NCBI GenBank assembly: GCA_021733645.1
Contig: JAHREJ010000015.1
Coordinates: 20,381 to 84,380 of the forward strand
DNA: 64,000 nt
Origin: Bacillus subtilis subsp. subtilis
GTDB taxonomy: Bacteria; Pseudomonadota; Gammaproteobacteria; Xanthomonadales; Xanthomonadaceae
Direction: 5' to 3'
Below the pieces are notes generated by a model. That model ran no database searches, had not been told where the DNA came from, and saw nothing but the letters and a program-made list of their open reading frames with translations. This document shows positions 61,693-64,000 of the stretch, piece after piece. The translations under genes and the position numbers were made by a program. Positions within the stretch are counted from its first letter, which is position 1; each line of letters starts with the position of its first letter.

Positions 61693-63053
61693 AGCACCTG
61701 CAGGTCGAACGGCTTGCGCGCCGGTTCGTCGATCAACGCATCACCGTACAGATCATGCTCGTCGCTTTCGGTGATCTCCACGTCCACGAACTGACCCACG
61801 CGCAGGCGCGCTTCCTCGGCGTTCTGGATGTGCACCAGGCCATCGATCTCCGGCGCATCGGCCTTGGAACGGGCCACCGCGATGCCATCCTCGATCGCAT
61901 CGACCAGGCACTGCTGCACACTGCCGATCTTGGCTTCCAGGCGCGCGGCGGAGATCTCCGCCTGGCGGGCCATGAAGCGCGCCAGGCGCGCCTGCTTCAC
62001 TTCTTCGGGCACCGCATCGGGCAGGTCGTTGGCCGTGGCACCGGTCACCGGCGAATAGGCGAACGCGCCCACGCGGTCCAGCTGCGCCTCGTCCAGGAAC
62101 GACAGCAGTTCCTCGAACTCGGCATCGGTCTCGCCCGGGAAGCCGACGATGAAGGTCGAGCGCACGGTGATATCCGGGCAGATCTGGCGCCAGCGCTGCA
62201 CGCGCTCCAGGGTCTTGTCGACCGCGCCCGGCCGCTTCATCAGCTTGAGGATGCGCGGGCTGGCGTGCTGGAACGGAATATCCAGGTACGGCAGGATCCG
62301 GTTCTCGGCCATCAGCGGCACGATCTCGTCCACGTGCGGGTACGGGTACACGTAGTGCATGCGGGTCCAGGCATCCAGCTCGGACAGGCCTTCGCACAGC
62401 GCCTTCAGCCGGGTCTGGTAGGCCTTGTCGCGCCACATGCGCTCGGCGTACTTGACGTCCACGCCATAGGCCGAGGTGTCCTGGGACACCACCAGCAGCT
62501 CCTTCACCCCGCCACGCACCAGCCGTTCGGCTTCGCGCAGCACGTCATCCACCGGGCGCGAGACCAGCTTGCCGCGCATCGAGGGAATGATGCAGAAGCT
62601 GCACTTGTGGTTGCAGCCTTCAGAGATCTTCAGATAGGCGTAATGGCGCGGGGTCAGCTTGATGCCGTAGTCGGGCACCAGGTCCACGAAGGGATCGTGC
62701 TTGGGCGGCAGCGCGGCATGCACGGCCTCCATCACGCTCTGGTAGTCCTGCGGGCCCGATACCGCCAACACGTTCGGGTACGCCTCGCGGATCTGCTCGG
62801 GGCGCTTGCCCAGGCAGCCGGTGACGATCACCTTGCCGTTGGCGTTCATTGCCTCGCCGATCGCATCCAGCGACTCGGTCACGGCCGAATCAATGAAGCC
62901 GCAGGTGTTGACCACCACCACGTCGGCGGCATCGTAGGAGGGCACGATGTCGTAGCCCTCCGAGCGCAGCTGGGTGAGGATACGCTCGGAATCGACAAGG
63001 GCCTTCGGGCAGCCAAGGCTGACAAAGCCGACTTTGGGGTTCAGCTGGGACAT
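61689..63053 (-). CDS. rimO: Ribosomal protein uS12 methylthiotransferase RimO
   Basis: 454 residues from the ATG at 63053 ([17 protein letters not shown]). Cluster-binding cysteines lie in [21 protein letters not shown] and VTGCLGKRP. The radical-SAM motif is CNHKCSFC near 150, and a C-terminal TRAM domain ([18 protein letters not shown]) follows. It methylthiolates the conserved Asp of S12. A longer upstream frame runs into the spacer and lacks homology. Confidence 0.96.
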   Translation of the reverse strand: MSQLNPKVGFVSLGCPKALVDSERILTQLRSEGYDIVPSYDAADVVVVNTCGFIDSAVTESLDAIGEAMNANGKVIVTGCLGKRPEQIREAYPNVLAVSGPQDYQSVMEAVHAALPPKHDPFVDLVPDYGIKLTPRHYAYLKISEGCNHKCSFCIIPSMRGKLVSRPVDDVLREAERLVRGGVKELLVVSQDTSAYGVDVKYAERMWRDKAYQTRLKALCEGLSELDAWTRMHYVYPYPHVDEIVPLMAENRILPYLDIPFQHASPRILKLMKRPGAVDKTLERVQRWRQICPDITVRSTFIVGFPGETDAEFEELLSFLDEAQLDRVGAFAYSPVTGATANDLPDAVPEEVKQARLARFMARQAEISAARLEAKIGSVQQCLVDAIEDGIAVARSKADAPEIDGLVHIQNAEEARLRVGQFVDVEITESDEHDLYGDALIDEPARKPFDLQVL

Positions 63054-63257
63054 GGAATCGCGGGACTCTGGGGGCCTGGGCCCATGCCGGAATGGCGTGG
63101 GGACCTGGGGCCGGAAACGGCGGCAAGTATACCGGGGTCGCGGGCATGGCCCTGAATCGCGGTGGGCCGATCCCGCCCGGCCCGTCACCGCCGCTGACAT
63201 CGCCCTAACCGGCCCGCGGCCGATAATGAGCGCCTGAACCAACAGGAGTCACGCATC

Positions 63258-63929
63258 ATGGGTGAGTGGGTCACGCTCGATACGCATCACGGTCCGGTCC
63301 GCGCCTGGCAGGCCACGCCGGAGGGCAAGCCCCGCGGCGGGCTGGTGGTCATCCAGGAGATCTTCGGGGTCAACGCGCACGTGCGCGAAGTGGCCGAGGG
63401 CTTTGCCGCGCAGGGCTACGCCGTGCTGGCGCCCTCGTTCTTCGACCTGATCGACGGGGTGGAGGCCGACCACGATGCCCTGCCCTACGACCCGGACGGG
63501 GTGAAGCAGGGGCTGGCACATGTCAACGCGCTGGGGGTGGAGAAGGCGCTGGAGGTGGTCCGCGCGGCGGCCTCGCGGCTGGCCCCGGCCGGCAAGGTCG
63601 GCACGGTGGGCTACTGCTGGGGCGGCAGCATCGCGCTGCTGTCGGCACTGCGGCTGGGCCTGCCGTCGGTGAGCTACTACGGGGCGCGCAACGTGCAGTT
63701 CCTGGACGAAGCGCCCAAGGCGCCGGTGATGTTCCACTTCGGTGCGCAGGACAAGAGCATCCCGCCGGAGGCCATTGCCGCCCACCGGCAGAAGCTGCCG
63801 CAGATGGCCACCTTCGTCTACCCCGCTGACCATGCCTTCAACCGCAGCGTCGGACATGCGTATGATCCAGACAGCGCCACCCTGGCGCTGGAACGCACCC
63901 TGGACTTCTTTGCGGAGCATCTTGGATGA
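63258..63929 (+). CDS. Dienelactone hydrolase family protein
   Basis: 223 residues, alpha/beta hydrolase. The likely triad is Cys120 in VGYCWGGS, Asp165 in GAQDKSIPP and His192 in PADHAFNR, with the QEIFGVN oxyanion region near 33. A Cys nucleophile is typical for dienelactone hydrolases. Substrate unknown. AGGAG lies upstream of the ATG. Its stop overlaps the next start (ATGA). Confidence 0.9.
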   Translation: MGEWVTLDTHHGPVRAWQATPEGKPRGGLVVIQEIFGVNAHVREVAEGFAAQGYAVLAPSFFDLIDGVEADHDALPYDPDGVKQGLAHVNALGVEKALEVVRAAASRLAPAGKVGTVGYCWGGSIALLSALRLGLPSVSYYGARNVQFLDEAPKAPVMFHFGAQDKSIPPEAIAAHRQKLPQMATFVYPADHAFNRSVGHAYDPDSATLALERTLDFFAEHLG

Positions 63930-64000
63930 GCGAGTTCGAACTGGATTCACGCCTGGCCACCGACAGCGTACTGGTAGCAGAAGGGCCGTTATCGCAAGTG
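63926..64000 (+). CDS. HIT-like protein, N-terminal fragment
   Basis: Only 25 codons are visible (MSEFELDSRLATDSVLVAEG onwards to the edge). The opening matches the start of HIT-domain proteins of Xanthomonadaceae in my memory. The HIT motif itself lies outside, so this is a low-confidence call. It overlaps the dienelactone hydrolase stop by 4 bp. Confidence 0.5.
   Translation, partial: MSEFELDSRLATDSVLVAEGPLSQV

Overview
The window is high-GC (mid-60s per cent by eye), densely coded DNA from a gammaproteobacterium of the Xanthomonadaceae. The best guess is Stenotrophomonas or a close relative. The reasons are the protein sequences, the order tpiA-secG-tRNA-Leu-nuoA onwards, the overlapping trpF-truA and trpA/trpB neighbourhoods, and short intergenic hairpins bounded by GTAG that resemble the SMAG repeats of S. 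maltophilia. The genus is an inference; no 16S gene is present.

Layout. 1-587: start of a secreted lamin-tail-domain nuclease, running off the edge. 588-1383: a repeat-rich spacer that ends in a sigma-32-type promoter and a CIRCE-like operator for groES-groEL (1384-3407). 3634-6752: a secreted retropepsin-like protease divergent from an OmpR-type two-component pair. 6822-8414: a MarR regulator and two small genes. 8503-9754: DAHP synthase behind an aromatic-rich leader peptide and an intrinsic terminator. 9932-21891 (minus): NADH dehydrogenase genes nuoA to nuoL; nuoL is broken and nuoM and nuoN are absent. 22005-23405: tRNA-Leu(GAG), secG and tpiA. 24033-29067: a 2OG oxygenase divergent from a sulfatase / glycosyltransferase / polysaccharide deacetylase envelope cluster. 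29432-34563: glmM, accD, trpA, a lipoprotein gene and trpB, with a LysR-type regulator facing away from trpB. 35654-45701: a roughly 10-kb operon (YqiJ-like, flotillin, giant AAA ATPase, a small unknown, TelA). 45925-54048: trpF, truA, a VOC protein, fimV, asd, a D-2-hydroxyacid dehydrogenase, aroC and prmB. 54937-64000: SCO1, psd, an RraB-like protein, a lytic transglycosylase, a HerA-like ATPase, greB, a DUF3025 protein, rimO, a dienelactone hydrolase, and the start of a HIT-like gene.

How the genes fit together. Aromatic biosynthesis is strongly represented: DAHP synthase, aroC, trpF, trpB and trpA, with a probable attenuator and a TrpI-like activator candidate. Envelope functions recur: FimV, lytic transglycosylase, glmM, psd, the sulfatase cluster and the flotillin operon. 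Most gene pairs within operons overlap by 1-14 bases, implying translational coupling.

The most unusual items are: (1) a nuo operon whose nuoL has an in-frame TAG, no stop of its own, and a low-GC junction where nuoM and nuoN should begin; (2) the YFWYYF leader peptide and terminator before DAHP synthase; (3) three spacers (588-1240, 23538-23978, 54155-54836) sharing one compound architecture, namely hexanucleotide arrays around two inward-facing nested inverted repeats whose outer arms differ in sequence between loci yet stay self-complementary; (4) the flotillin-AAA-TelA operon lying between trpB and trpF.
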